Of a DNA stretch of 64,000 nt, positions 34,929 through 44,313 are shown one piece after another. Within the stretch, counting starts at the first letter, position 1; every line of letters begins with the position of its first letter. The translations under genes and the position numbers were made by a program. Where the stretch lies: positions 1,178,001 to 1,242,000 of the forward strand of contig CAXXYD010000001.1 of NCBI GenBank assembly GCA_963675565.2, written 5' to 3'. This DNA comes from JARRKU01 sp963675565 (lineage in GTDB: Bacteria > Desulfobacterota > Desulfobacteria > Desulfobacterales > Desulfosarcinaceae). The notes below the pieces were generated by a model. The model was not told the DNA's origin and did not search any database. It saw nothing but the letters and a program-made list of their open reading frames with translations.

Positions 34929-35894
34929 TTAACCATGCCAAAATCCCCATGCAAACAAGGCTGCGATAAGCGCCGAGAACTGCATTAACTGGCAGGCCTT
35001 TTCGATATGCCCGACTTTTGCCGTACCGAAGCGAATTCCGATATAGGGCTTTTTCACAAGGTCGCCGCCGTAATAGTTCGGACCATTAAGCTTGACAGCC
35101 AGTGCACCGGCAAAGGCTGCCTCGGGATAGCCGGCATTGGGGCTGCTGTGGTGGGAACCTTCTTGAATCGCAGTGGTTATTGCACGTTTTGCCGAATTCG
35201 CATTCAGCAGTCGGGCCGAAAGGGAAATGATCAACAGGGACAAGCGGGCCGGTACGAAATTGACCGCATCGTCGATTCGGGCAGCCGCCCAACCGAACCG
35301 GCGATAGCGTTCATTCTTATACCCGATCATGGAGTCCAGTGTGTTGACCATCTTATAGGCCATGGCCAATGGGGCGCCCCCCAGCGCTGCGAAAAAAAGT
35401 GGGGAGAGCACCCCGTCCACAAAATTTTCCGCCACGGTCTCCACTGCAGCCCGAGCGATATCGTCGGTATCGTAGTGGTCCACATCCCGCCCCACGATCA
35501 TGGAGAGTTCCCGGCGGGCTTGATCCACCTCCGCGAATTTCAGCAACCGGTGGATGAACATGCCGGCATCTGAAAGCGAACGGACGGAAAGGGCAAAGAA
35601 GACCAACACCACCTGAAGACTGAACCCCAACAGCGGATTGGTTTTATGGGCCGCGGCAATTGCCAGCGCCGTTGCCCCCCAGCACCCGAAGATCAATGTC
35701 AGGGCGAACAACGCCCCGGCCAGCCGTTCATTCTTGAAGATGTTGCGAAAATACGGCTCGCAGCGTTCGATGCAGCGGCCCATCCAGCGGATGGGATGGG
35801 GCAGCCATCGGGGATCACCTGCCACGGCGTCCAGGGCAAAGGCCGCCGGAATGACGAACACCTGACATGCATCGATGAAGGAAGAAAGCGCCAT
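34929..35894 (-). CDS. cbiB: Adenosylcobinamide-phosphate synthase
   Basis: A membrane protein of 321 residues that attaches aminopropanol (phosphate) to adenosylcobyric acid. Characteristic segments are ALDAVAGDPRWLPHPIRWMG, RELSMIVGRDVDHYDTDDIARAAVETVAENFVDGVLSPLFF, YKMVNTLDSMIGYKNERY and GSHHSSPNAGYPEAAFAGAL. The ATG at 35894 lies 7 bases after the cobD stop; the longer frame is only read-through. It also lets the cell rebuild a side chain removed by CbiZ. Confidence 0.92.
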   Translation of the reverse strand: MALSSFIDACQVFVIPAAFALDAVAGDPRWLPHPIRWMGRCIERCEPYFRNIFKNERLAGALFALTLIFGCWGATALAIAAAHKTNPLLGFSLQVVLVFFALSVRSLSDAGMFIHRLLKFAEVDQARRELSMIVGRDVDHYDTDDIARAAVETVAENFVDGVLSPLFFAALGGAPLAMAYKMVNTLDSMIGYKNERYRRFGWAAARIDDAVNFVPARLSLLIISLSARLLNANSAKRAITTAIQEGSHHSSPNAGYPEAAFAGALAVKLNGPNYYGGDLVKKPYIGIRFGTAKVGHIEKACQLMQFSALIAALFAWGFWHG

Positions 35895-35901
35895 GTCCAG
35901 A

Positions 35902-36990
35902 TTACCCTGACCGCCGGCCGATGATTTCTGCCAGGTGTTTGGCGGCCAAACGGTTGACCGTTGCTTTTTTGAGCGCCACGCGGACAAACTGTTCGCTCAA
36001 ACCGTGAAAGTTGCTGCAGTTGCGGATGAGGATTCGCTGCTGCGCCATTGCCTTGCACACCTCGCAGGCGGTCCATTCGATGGGCAGACCGATGAGGAAA
36101 TAAGAAGCCAAACTGGGATAGAGGAGCACTTGCGTGTTTGTTCCCAGATCCTGCCTGAATTGTTTTCTCTCATTTTCCAGAAAGCTGCGGGTATCATCGA
36201 TGAAGGTCTCGACCACCGTGCTGTTGCGACACAGGTACCCCACGGCCACTTGGGACAGGCTGTTGAGGCTCCAGGGCTGCATGAAGATCTGAAACCGTGC
36301 AATGGTCGCCGGGTTGGCAATCAGAAAGCCCGCCCGCAGTCCCGGCAATCCAAAAATCTTTGAAAGCGAGTATAATACGCTCACGTTGTCCAGTTCACAA
36401 GCGGCCATGGTTTGGGACTGCCGGGACGGGACAAAGGGAAGGTAGCTTTCATCGATTACAAAATGGGTCCCGGGGTGTGCCTGACAAAGCGCACGCAGCC
36501 GGTCGTGGGGGATCAAGCGGCCGGTGGGGTTGTTGGGGTTGCAGATAAACGCCATATCCATGCCCCCCAGCGCCTCCTCGAGCCCTTCAAGATTAATTTC
36601 GAAGCCGCTTTCCGCGTGGGCCATAAAATGGTGCGGCTCGATATGGTGCATACGGCAGGCATCGGCGTAGTCTGCATAGGTCGGACCCAGAATCAGCACC
36701 TTTCGGGCCTCCAGTGCCGGGCAGGCACTGTAGATGAAATGGGTGGTGCCGTTTCCAGCCATGATGCGGTTTGCATCCAGCGCCAGCAGTCCGGCCATTT
36801 GCCGAGCTGCGGTGCGGCTGTCCGCTTCGGGCAGCATGCCGACCGTCCCGATCTGATTCCGCAGATCGTCCAGTATACCCGGTGGCATTCCCAATGGATT
36901 GATATTGCTGCTCAGATCGATGATCTCTTCGGCCCGGCAGCCCAGTTTTCGGGCCAAGTTATAAATGTCTCCACCGTGGCCTTGAATCAT
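35902..36990 (-). CDS. cobD: L-threonine-O-3-phosphate decarboxylase (CobD type)
   Basis: A PLP enzyme of 362 residues from the class I/II aminotransferase fold that makes (R)-1-amino-2-propanol phosphate for the corrin side chain. It has GHGGDIYNLARKLG at the N terminus, LSSNINPLGMP, MAGNGTTHFIYSAC, ICNPNNPTGRLIP, and the PLP lysine in YSLSKIFGLPGLRAGF. It overlaps cbiP by four bases and precedes cbiB. HisC-like proteins share the fold, but the position between cbiP and cbiB supports CobD. Confidence 0.9.
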   Translation of the reverse strand: MIQGHGGDIYNLARKLGCRAEEIIDLSSNINPLGMPPGILDDLRNQIGTVGMLPEADSRTAARQMAGLLALDANRIMAGNGTTHFIYSACPALEARKVLILGPTYADYADACRMHHIEPHHFMAHAESGFEINLEGLEEALGGMDMAFICNPNNPTGRLIPHDRLRALCQAHPGTHFVIDESYLPFVPSRQSQTMAACELDNVSVLYSLSKIFGLPGLRAGFLIANPATIARFQIFMQPWSLNSLSQVAVGYLCRNSTVVETFIDDTRSFLENERKQFRQDLGTNTQVLLYPSLASYFLIGLPIEWTACEVCKAMAQQRILIRNCSNFHGLSEQFVRVALKKATVNRLAAKHLAEIIGRRSG

Positions 36991-38501
36991 GTCGTCGCCC
37001 CTATCATTGCCGGATCTATGAGAGACAGGACAGCCTTCATCTCGATATGCTGTATCGTGTGTTCGGCGAGCATATCATAGGCCCTGTCCCGGGCTGCCGG
37101 GCCATGCATCCGGCTCACCCGGAGTTCGGACAACCCGATGTGTTGGAGCCAGTGCCGGGTGATTTCCGGCGTGTCGAACAACCCGTGCAGATAAGTTCCC
37201 AACACCCGTCCGTCGGAACCGATGCAGCCGTCGCGCTCGTTGCATGCAGTTTGATTGCGGCGCAGAATTGTGAGCAGAGGGCGGCCGCCGCCAAGAACCG
37301 TTTGGCCCATATGAATTTCATAGCCCCTGCCGGGTATGCCTTCCAAGGCAAAGTCGGTCAGCGTGGTGGTCTTGGGGGCTTTGAGGCTGGTTTCCACAGG
37401 TAGCAATCCCATGCCCGGCGTCGACCCGGCTTTGGCTTCAACGCCATGGGGGTCGTGCACCGCCCGCCCCAGCATCTGATATCCACCACAGATCCCCAGG
37501 AGATGTCCGCCGCCCGCGGCGTAGCGCTGCAGAGTCTTGGTCCAGCCGGTGTGATGCAGCCACTGAAGATCGCTGCGCGTGCTCTTGGTCCCGGGTAGAA
37601 TCACGGCACTGAAGCCTTTCAGGGACTGGCAGCGTTCAAGATAGGCCAGTTGGAGACCCTCCAACCGGGCCAAGGGATCAAAGTCGGTGAAATTGGAAAT
37701 ATGCGGCAGTTTGATAACGGCCACGGCCGGCCGGCCGGCCGGCTGCGGCAGATGGGGTCGTGTTTTCTGAATCACCACCGCATCCTCGGCTTCGATTTTA
37801 AAGTGGCTGAACCACGGAAGGATGCCGAATACCGGTTTGCCGGTCTTTTCTGCAATCCAGACGGAACCATCCCCGAACAAATCAATATCACCGCGAAAAC
37901 GATTGATGATGAATCCACTGATTTGCGCCTGCTGTTGAGGCGGCAGGCACGCCAGCGTGCCGACAATCTGTGCAAAAACGCCGCCGCGGTCAATATCGGC
38001 CACCAGGATGGACCGTGCTCCGGCATAGGCCGCCATGCGCAGGTTGACAATGTCATTGTGCATCAGATTGACCTCTGCACAGGAACCGGCGCCTTCCATC
38101 ACCACCACGTCATAGCGGTTGCGCAAGCGGTCCAGCGCGGCGCAGCTTTCGGCAAACAGCCGCTCTTTTTGCTGGTGGTAAGACTTGGCGGTTGCATCCT
38201 GCAAGGCTATGCCATTGAGTACCACCTGGGCCCCTACGTCGCTGGTGGGTTTAAGCAGCACGGGGTTCATGTCCACATGGGGAACGATGCGGGCGGCCTC
38301 GGCCTGCACGATCTGGGCGCGTCCCATCTCCAGACCTTCGGGGGTCACGCCGGAGTTGTTGGACATGTTCTGGGCCTTGAAAGGCGCCACCCGCAGGCCA
38401 CGATCGGATAGAATGCGGCAAAAGGCCGTGGTGACTACGCTCTTGCCCACATCCGACCCGGTTCCCAGGATAGCAATGCAGCCCGCTTTTTTTATGCTCA
38501 T
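36987..38501 (-). CDS. cbiP: Adenosylcobyric acid synthase (glutamine-hydrolysing)
   Basis: An enzyme of 504 residues that amidates four corrin side chains. The N-terminal nucleotide-binding domain has AILGTGSDVGKSVVTTAFCRIL and VAPFKAQNMSNNS. The C-terminal glutamine amidotransferase domain has VILPGTKSTRSDLQWL, the nucleophile in LLGICGGYQMLGR, and the late GTYLHGLFD histidine. The ATG at 38501 (MSIKKAGC) with AAAGG upstream is preferred to an in-frame TTG two codons earlier. It lies 73 bases after cbiH in the same operon. Confidence 0.93.
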   Translation of the reverse strand: MSIKKAGCIAILGTGSDVGKSVVTTAFCRILSDRGLRVAPFKAQNMSNNSGVTPEGLEMGRAQIVQAEAARIVPHVDMNPVLLKPTSDVGAQVVLNGIALQDATAKSYHQQKERLFAESCAALDRLRNRYDVVVMEGAGSCAEVNLMHNDIVNLRMAAYAGARSILVADIDRGGVFAQIVGTLACLPPQQQAQISGFIINRFRGDIDLFGDGSVWIAEKTGKPVFGILPWFSHFKIEAEDAVVIQKTRPHLPQPAGRPAVAVIKLPHISNFTDFDPLARLEGLQLAYLERCQSLKGFSAVILPGTKSTRSDLQWLHHTGWTKTLQRYAAGGGHLLGICGGYQMLGRAVHDPHGVEAKAGSTPGMGLLPVETSLKAPKTTTLTDFALEGIPGRGYEIHMGQTVLGGGRPLLTILRRNQTACNERDGCIGSDGRVLGTYLHGLFDTPEITRHWLQHIGLSELRVSRMHGPAARDRAYDMLAEHTIQHIEMKAVLSLIDPAMIGATT

Positions 38502-38574
38502 TATCAACCTTTTCGTTCGGTAACGGCAATCGGCTAACTATGATTGCAGGGGGTATCCGTCGACTTGCCAATGA

Positions 38575-39375
38575 TCACCGTCCATTGGCTTCTCCGATCT
38601 TGTACTTTTTTCCGTATCCCCGCAGGGTATACAAAAAGTCGCCGTAGCGCGTTGTGGTACTGTTGCCGATGAACACAGTGGTCTGCATATCCACCTCTGC
38701 CGCGTGCAGCCGGGCCAGGGTGGTGATGGTGATTCGCTGGTCCCGGCGCATGGCACCGGCAACGATTCCCACCGGCGTTTGGGGCTGGCGGTAGCTTAAA
38801 GCGATCTGCTGTGCCTTTTTCAGTTGCCAGCTGCGCTTTTTACTTCTGGGGTTATAAACCACCAGGACGAAATCGGCTCCGGCAGCCGCGTGCAGACGCT
38901 GCTCGATCATCTCCCAGGGCGTCAGCAGGTCGCTCAGACTGATGGCGGCGAAATCATGCATCAACGGCGCCCCCAAAAGCGCGGCGCCCGCGCACAGGGC
39001 CGGAATTCCCGGAACCACCTCGATGGCCATGGCCATTTTGGCCGGGAAGCGCTCTTTTTTACCCCCGGCCGCAGCCACCGGGATATTGCGGGCGGCGCAG
39101 ATTTCGAAAACCAGACCCGCCATGGCATAGATCCCGGGGTCGCCGCTGGACACCAGCGCAACCGTCTTGCCCTGACAGGCCATATCGATGGCGGCCGAAA
39201 CCCGGTCGACTTCCTGGGTCATCCCCGTGCTGACAATCTCCTTGTCCGTGATGAGCGCTGCGATCAGGTCGATATACGTACTGTACCCCACAATGGTATG
39301 GGCGCAATAGAGCACTTCCCGTGCACGCCGGGAGAGATGGTCCGGGTGGCCGGGGCCTATGCCGACGATATACAA
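38575..39375 (-). CDS. cbiH: Cobalt-precorrin-3 C17-methyltransferase
   Basis: A ring-contracting methyltransferase of about 266 residues. It has LYIVGIGPGHPDHLSRRAREVL, VGYSTYIDLI, VALVSSGDPGIYAMAGLVFE, VPGIPALCAGAALLGAPLMHDFAAISLSD and YNPRSKKRSWQL. The C-terminal TTVFIGNSTTTRYGDFLYT matches the family end. The open frame runs far upstream into the cbiG gene without conserved sequence. The first codon of the conserved part is a TTG at 39375, giving the usual length and a 19-base overlap with cbiG. The start is therefore uncertain. Confidence 0.88.
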   Translation of the reverse strand: MYIVGIGPGHPDHLSRRAREVLYCAHTIVGYSTYIDLIAALITDKEIVSTGMTQEVDRVSAAIDMACQGKTVALVSSGDPGIYAMAGLVFEICAARNIPVAAAGGKKERFPAKMAMAIEVVPGIPALCAGAALLGAPLMHDFAAISLSDLLTPWEMIEQRLHAAAGADFVLVVYNPRSKKRSWQLKKAQQIALSYRQPQTPVGIVAGAMRRDQRITITTLARLHAAEVDMQTTVFIGNSTTTRYGDFLYTLRGYGKKYKIGEANGR

Positions 39376-40451
39376 ACCCGGCGGGCAATGGCCACTGTCA
39401 CGTTTCCCGAAATCTGTTTGGGAACGATCAATTTGCTGCTGTGGCAGTCGTTGCTGCCCGCCAGGATGGCTGCTGCTTCGCATACGCTGGGCACTCCTAA
39501 ATGTTTGGTCACGACGGCCGAAGGCGTGGGTATATTTTCGGCCCGCGATAGATTTTCTTTGGTGAAAAAGCGGATCGGCAGATCCATCAACGCGGCCAGA
39601 TCGCACAACCCGGCCTCATCGGCCTTGAGATCGATGGAGGCAAAGGCGCTCAAACTGCCGGACGACAGCGCAAATCCATCGAGGACATGATCCAGAAATC
39701 CTCGGATCTCTTCCATGGTCGCACCCCGGTTGCACCCGATGCCCGCAACGAGCGACGGCGGGCGCAGCACGAGAATGCGCGGATCCAGCGTCCGGACCGT
39801 ATCGTCCACCCAGACCATTGCCGGTACGTCGGCCTGCAGGCGTACCGGCTCCTGCGCAGCTGCTGATGGAAACGGCGCCGCGCCGGCCCACAGCGTTCCG
39901 AGCCAGCCGGCCGGATCATGCACCCAGACTGGTTCGTCGTTGAGCAGGGCCATGTTTACCGCTTTGATGCCGGTGGGATTTTCGATGGACATCCCATGCG
40001 CTGACGCTATCAGGTCGATGGCCGGTTTGCCGTGAATGTCGGTGGCGGTGGTAATCACCGGCACGGCGCCCAGGCAGTCGGCCGCCCGGCGGGTCATCCG
40101 GTTGGCGCCGCCGATATGACCTGAAACCAGACTGATGGCGAACCGGCCCCGGTCGTCCACGACCACCACCGCCGGATCCGCTGTCTTGCCGCGCAGGTGG
40201 GGCCCAATGGTGCGCACCACGATGCCGGCGGCCATGATGAAAATATGGCCGCCGAAACGGTGAAAATTTACGGCCACGGCATCCATCAGCCCATCGAACA
40301 CCTCCGGTGACGGATCTTCCGGAAGGTCCGCGAGTCGCCGGGTACACAGAAGCGCTGCACCGGGCCACTGCGCCTTCAGGCGCCGGGCCAGGCCCAGGCC
40401 GTTGGGTGTCAGCGCCCACAGGGCAATCCTACTCTTCGGGCCGGTAGCCAT
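39357..40451 (-). CDS. cbiG: Cobalt-precorrin-5A hydrolase
   Basis: An enzyme of 364 residues that opens the delta-lactone and releases the C2 unit as acetaldehyde in the anaerobic pathway, marking the cell as an oxygen-independent corrin maker. It has IALWALTPNGLGLARRL, FIMAAGIVVRTIGPHLRGKTADPAVVVVDDRGRFAISLVSGHIGGANRMTRRAADCLG (several conserved blocks), and the C-terminal domain starting VAGIGCNRGATMEEI. The ATG at 40451 has AAGGA upstream. It overlaps cbiF by 23 bases. Confidence 0.92.
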   Translation of the reverse strand: MATGPKSRIALWALTPNGLGLARRLKAQWPGAALLCTRRLADLPEDPSPEVFDGLMDAVAVNFHRFGGHIFIMAAGIVVRTIGPHLRGKTADPAVVVVDDRGRFAISLVSGHIGGANRMTRRAADCLGAVPVITTATDIHGKPAIDLIASAHGMSIENPTGIKAVNMALLNDEPVWVHDPAGWLGTLWAGAAPFPSAAAQEPVRLQADVPAMVWVDDTVRTLDPRILVLRPPSLVAGIGCNRGATMEEIRGFLDHVLDGFALSSGSLSAFASIDLKADEAGLCDLAALMDLPIRFFTKENLSRAENIPTPSAVVTKHLGVPSVCEAAAILAGSNDCHSSKLIVPKQISGNVTVAIARRVCISSA

Positions 40452-41232
40452 GGGCAAAATCCTTGTCGTAAAGTTTGGATTTCAGGGCAACCAGTGCCGC
40501 CGGGTCATCCAGGGCCGGGCCTGCCAAAATGACCGCCAACCGGTGAATGCCTTCCTCACAAGCGGTCTGCTCCAGTCGATCCGCCCGGGTGAATATGAAT
40601 TTTTCCTCGGGATGACTGACCCGGCAGGCCACGGCGCACCTGGCGGCGGGACCGTAAGCGGCGGCCAGTACCCGGGAGACTTCCGCGACTTGGGTCATGC
40701 TCAGGTAGATTGCCATGGAGGCGCCGTGCTGTGCCAAAGCTTCCAGGTTTTCGCGCTCTGGCACCGGCGTTCGCCCGGCCACACGGGTCAGAATCAGGGT
40801 CTGGGTCTTTTCCGGCACCGTGTACTCAATGCCCAGGGCGGCCGCGGCGGCAAAAGCGGCGCTGACCCCGGGAATCACCTCGAAAGGAATACGACGGCGC
40901 CGTAACGCGTCCATCTGCTCACGGATAGCGCCATAAAGGCTGGGATCGCCCGTGTGGAGCCGGATCACCCGCAGTCCCCGATTGTAGGCTCCGGCCATAT
41001 GAGCAACGATCCGATCCAAATCCAGGTCGGCGCTGCTGATGCACTGCGCCCCCCCGGGAGCCCAGTTCAACACGGCTTCCGGCACCAGGGAGCCGGTATA
41101 GAGCACCAGGTCCGCCGCTGCCAGGGCCCTCATCCCCTTGACGGTAATCAGTTCCGGGTCGCCGGGACCTGCCCCGCAGAAAGTGATGGGGAAACGGCGG
41201 TCGGTGGTTTGCGAATTGTGAGAACCTGTCAT
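40429..41232 (-). CDS. cbiF: Cobalt-precorrin-4 C11-methyltransferase
   Basis: A tetrapyrrole methylase of 267 residues: ITFCGAGPGDPELITVKGMRAL, LVLYTGSLVPEAVLNWAPGGA, RLHTGDPSLYGAIREQMDAL, VIPGVSAAFAAAAALGIEYTVPEKTQTLILTRVAGRTPVPE, and CAVACRVSHPEEKF near the end. The ATG at 41232 is preceded by GGGGAGA at a slightly long distance. The longer frame adds non-conserved residues. It lies 71 bases after cbiET. Confidence 0.93.
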   Translation of the reverse strand: MTGSHNSQTTDRRFPITFCGAGPGDPELITVKGMRALAAADLVLYTGSLVPEAVLNWAPGGAQCISSADLDLDRIVAHMAGAYNRGLRVIRLHTGDPSLYGAIREQMDALRRRRIPFEVIPGVSAAFAAAAALGIEYTVPEKTQTLILTRVAGRTPVPERENLEALAQHGASMAIYLSMTQVAEVSRVLAAAYGPAARCAVACRVSHPEEKFIFTRADRLEQTACEEGIHRLAVILAGPALDDPAALVALKSKLYDKDFAHGYRPEE

Positions 41233-41303
41233 CTGTCTGGTCTCCCCTGTTTTTAATTCAATGTCCTGGAACGGCAGTCGAATTGTCGGTTTCTTTTCAC
41301 CGC

Positions 41304-42524
41304 TCACCGATGACCCGACACGATCCATACCGGACTCTGGGCCTTCAGGCGGCGGCTCCAGGGCATCTCCCGACACCGGCTAACCTGCAGTTGCACCACT
41401 TCAACATTCATGTCCAATGCCTTCAGGGCATCCATGGCATGGGTGAGGTTGTCCAACAAGACCGTATTGATCACCACGATGCCGCCGGGGTTCAGGCGCG
41501 GGACGGCGGCCTGAACAATGGCGGCCAGGTCACGGCCGCCGCCGCCGATGAAGATGCGATCGGGCCGTGGCAGGGATGTCAGTTCCTGCGGTAAACGGGC
41601 CTGAATGGTTTCATGGTTGTAAATGTTGTATCGGCGGGCATTTTGTCGTATCTGGGCCACACGGGCGGCCTGCTGCTCCACGGCAATGATGCGCCCGGCG
41701 CCCAGCAATACAGAGGCTTCGATGCCCACCGAGCCGCTGCCGGCGCCCAGGTCCCAGAGCGTATGGCCCGGCTGGAGCCGAAGCTTTGCCAGCGTTACGG
41801 CACGCACTTCCGCCTTGGTGATCAGGCCGCATTCATGCGCAAAGTCCTCTTCGGCCATGCCCAGGGCCGGAACCGGAGCATGGAAAGCGGCACCTTCCGC
41901 AGCACGCTTGAGGATGACCACATTGGGCTGGGCGAAGGATTTTTCGATGGCCTGCGCCGGCGTGTGCCAGCCGAAGGCTTGCTCCGGAGAGCCGAGCCGT
42001 TCAAAAACGGCCATCCGCACATCATGAACGCCCCTTTCACAGAGCCATCGCGCCAGCCACTGGGGCGACTGCTTATGATCGGTGAGCACGGCCACGGCGG
42101 CCCTGGTCTTCAAGGCCGCCAGGATTTCAAATTTGCGCTCCCTGCCGTGCAGACTGATGACGGCGGCCTCGCTCCAGGGCTCATTGATCCTGGCGAAGGC
42201 GGCGGCGATGGAGGTGATGTTGGGCAGGATCATCACCTGGTCCCGTCCCAGAGCCTGGATAATCGTATCACCAATGCCGAAGAAAAGCGGGTCTCCGGAG
42301 GCCAGCACCACGATTCGGCGCGCCATTCGGTGGGTGCGGATAAAATCGATGGTTTCGGCCATCCGACTGGTGATCAACTGCTTGTCCACGGCCAGTTCCT
42401 CAAACTGGGCAAGATGGCGGCGTCCTCCCATGAGGACCTCCGCGGAGCGGATGATTTCCAGATGGGCCGGCGTCAGATCCCGTACCGACAGACCCATTCC
42501 CACGATAACAACCTTGTGCGCCAT
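41304..42524 (-). CDS. cbiET: Cobalt-precorrin-6B/7 methyltransferase and decarboxylase, CbiE-CbiT fusion
   Basis: An enzyme of 406 residues joining two activities. The N-terminal CbiE half (1 to ~200) is a tetrapyrrole methylase (VIVGMGLSVRDLTPAHLEII, VLASGDPLFFGIGDTI). The C-terminal CbiT half (~220-406) is a Rossmann methyltransferase (LWDLGAGSGSVGIEASVLL, IIAVEQQAARV, RIFIGGGGRDLAAI). Together they methylate C5 and C15 and decarboxylate the C12 acetate. The fused CobL-like form is common in Proteobacteria. The ATG at 42524 gives the canonical N terminus. Confidence 0.93.
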   Translation of the reverse strand: MAHKVVIVGMGLSVRDLTPAHLEIIRSAEVLMGGRRHLAQFEELAVDKQLITSRMAETIDFIRTHRMARRIVVLASGDPLFFGIGDTIIQALGRDQVMILPNITSIAAAFARINEPWSEAAVISLHGRERKFEILAALKTRAAVAVLTDHKQSPQWLARWLCERGVHDVRMAVFERLGSPEQAFGWHTPAQAIEKSFAQPNVVILKRAAEGAAFHAPVPALGMAEEDFAHECGLITKAEVRAVTLAKLRLQPGHTLWDLGAGSGSVGIEASVLLGAGRIIAVEQQAARVAQIRQNARRYNIYNHETIQARLPQELTSLPRPDRIFIGGGGRDLAAIVQAAVPRLNPGGIVVINTVLLDNLTHAMDALKALDMNVEVVQLQVSRCREMPWSRRLKAQSPVWIVSGHR

Positions 42525-42574
42525 ATCCTGAACACCTTTGCATGGAAATCGGCAACCACTGCGCACGGTTTGCG

Positions 42575-43693
42575 TCAAACGCCTGTGATTCGCCGCTTCC
42601 CCTTCGAGTCAAACCAGACCACCCCGTCAAAACCAAAAATCACCACATCGACGGCCAGTTTGTCCCCTCCAAACGCCGTGCCGGTTCTCACGATTTGCCG
42701 GCCGATTTTTTCGATCAGCGCAGGGCATTCCACCTTGATCAAATCGAAAACCTGCCTGGCCGTATTGGCCCTGGAAACCTGTTCGGCCAAGACCGGATCG
42801 CCACTCAGGGCGAGGGTCCAATGCGCCAGTTTCTCCATGGTCAGAACTGCTGACCGGGCGTGGGTATGCGGCATGCCCTGGGCCATTTTGACGGCTTTGC
42901 CGAAAAACACCGCCAAAATTACCCCGTCGAATTCTAGGGCGGCGGCCATTTCCATGGAGACGGCAAAATAGTCTCCGATCTGGACAAAGGCCTCCTGCGG
43001 CAGTTGGTGCAAACGCTGCTGGGCATAGCGCTCACTGCGGCGACCGGTGGTCAGTACAGCTTGCCGCACGCCGGATGCGCGTGCAACCGAAAGGCCGGCG
43101 CGGATCGTAGCCACGTATGCTTCGTGGGACAACGGACGCACGATGCCGGTGGTTCCCAAAATGGAAATGCCACCCAGGATGCCCAACCGGGCATTGAGGG
43201 TTTTACGTGCCAGGGATTTGCCCTCGGGTACGAAAATCTCAACATCCACCCTGGCCTCAAGGTCATGGTTTGCCAATACCCGAAAGGCGGACCGCCGAAT
43301 CATCTCTTGCGGGCCGGAGTTGATGGCCGGCTGTCCCACGGCGACTTCCAGGCCGGGTTTGGTCACCACCCCTACCCCGACGCCGCCGCGAATGGTTACC
43401 ACAGGGTTGCCGCCGGCCTTCTGTCGTGTCACCCGGGCGCCGATTTCGGCGCCATGAGTAATGTCCGGGTCGTCACCGGCATCCTTGATTACCGAACAGA
43501 CCGCCGTATGTTTGTCCATCCGTCGGCAGCCATGGATTTCTATGGCCAGCATGCCTCCGTTCGGCAGTTCGACATTTACGGTGCCCGGTGCCCGGCCGCT
43601 CAAGAGATACTCCAGGGCCGCCTGGGTCGCCGCCGCCGCGGCCGTCCCGGTGGTAAAACCGCTGCGCAGCTTTTTTCCTCCCCGACGTGGCAT
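42575..43693 (-). CDS. cbiD: Cobalt-precorrin-5B C1-methyltransferase
   Basis: An enzyme of 372 residues specific to the anaerobic corrin pathway. It has KLRSGFTTGTAAAAATQAALEYL, VIKDAGDDPDITHGAEI, VGVVTKPGLEVAVGQPAINSGPQEMI, ISILGTTGIVRPLSHEAY and FFGKAVKMAQGMPHTHA. The frame runs on upstream over the cbiC gene but the conserved N terminus starts at the ATG at 43693, two bases after the cbiC stop. Confidence 0.93.
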   Translation of the reverse strand: MPRRGGKKLRSGFTTGTAAAAATQAALEYLLSGRAPGTVNVELPNGGMLAIEIHGCRRMDKHTAVCSVIKDAGDDPDITHGAEIGARVTRQKAGGNPVVTIRGGVGVGVVTKPGLEVAVGQPAINSGPQEMIRRSAFRVLANHDLEARVDVEIFVPEGKSLARKTLNARLGILGGISILGTTGIVRPLSHEAYVATIRAGLSVARASGVRQAVLTTGRRSERYAQQRLHQLPQEAFVQIGDYFAVSMEMAAALEFDGVILAVFFGKAVKMAQGMPHTHARSAVLTMEKLAHWTLALSGDPVLAEQVSRANTARQVFDLIKVECPALIEKIGRQIVRTGTAFGGDKLAVDVVIFGFDGVVWFDSKGKRRITGV

Positions 43694-43695
43694 TG

Positions 43696-44313
43696 TCAGC
43701 CGTTCTGGGCGGCCATCAGGGTCAGGGCATTGACCACGCTGGCCGCCACGTTGGAACCGCCTTTGCGCCCCACGTTGGTGATGTAGGGAACGTCCAGGCG
43801 GAGCAGTTCCGCCTTGGACTCTGCGGCATTGACAAACCCCACCGGCAGTCCGATGACCAGAGCCGGAACGGGTCTGCCCTGACGGATCAACTCGATCAGC
43901 CGCAAAAGTGCGGTGGGGGCGTTGCCCACCACATAGATCGAGTTTCCCAGACGATCGGCCACGGCATCGACAGCCGCCCGGGCGCGTGTAACGTTTTGTT
44001 CGGCGGCCATACGGGCAATCTCTTCGGTGGCCATCAGGCATCGGGTGCTTGCGTTGAAACGCGCAAGAGCGCTTTGGCGGATGCCTGTACGCGCCATATT
44101 GGTATCGGTATAAATAACGCCTGCGCCGCGGATGCACCTGATCCCGGCCTTCACCGCCAGAGGATGGATGCGTACGCTGCGCATATAGTCAAAGTCGGCT
44201 GAAGTGTGAATCATGCGCCGCACGATGGCCCAATGCTCCGGTGCAAAATCGTGGGCACCGGCTTCCGCGTCGATGATGGCAAAACTCTGCCGTTCAATTT
44301 CATCCGGTCGCAT
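43696..44313 (-). CDS. cbiC: Cobalt-precorrin-8 methylmutase
   Basis: An enzyme of 205 residues that moves the C11 methyl to C12, giving cobyrinate. It has IERQSFAIIDAEAGAHDF, the catalytic histidine in RRMIHTSADFDY, IRCIRGAGVIYTDTNMARTGI, LPVGFVNAAESKAEL and the C-terminal GRKGGSNVAASVVNALTLMA. The start overlaps the end of cbiA by 14 bases. Confidence 0.93.
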   Translation of the reverse strand: MRPDEIERQSFAIIDAEAGAHDFAPEHWAIVRRMIHTSADFDYMRSVRIHPLAVKAGIRCIRGAGVIYTDTNMARTGIRQSALARFNASTRCLMATEEIARMAAEQNVTRARAAVDAVADRLGNSIYVVGNAPTALLRLIELIRQGRPVPALVIGLPVGFVNAAESKAELLRLDVPYITNVGRKGGSNVAASVVNALTLMAAQNG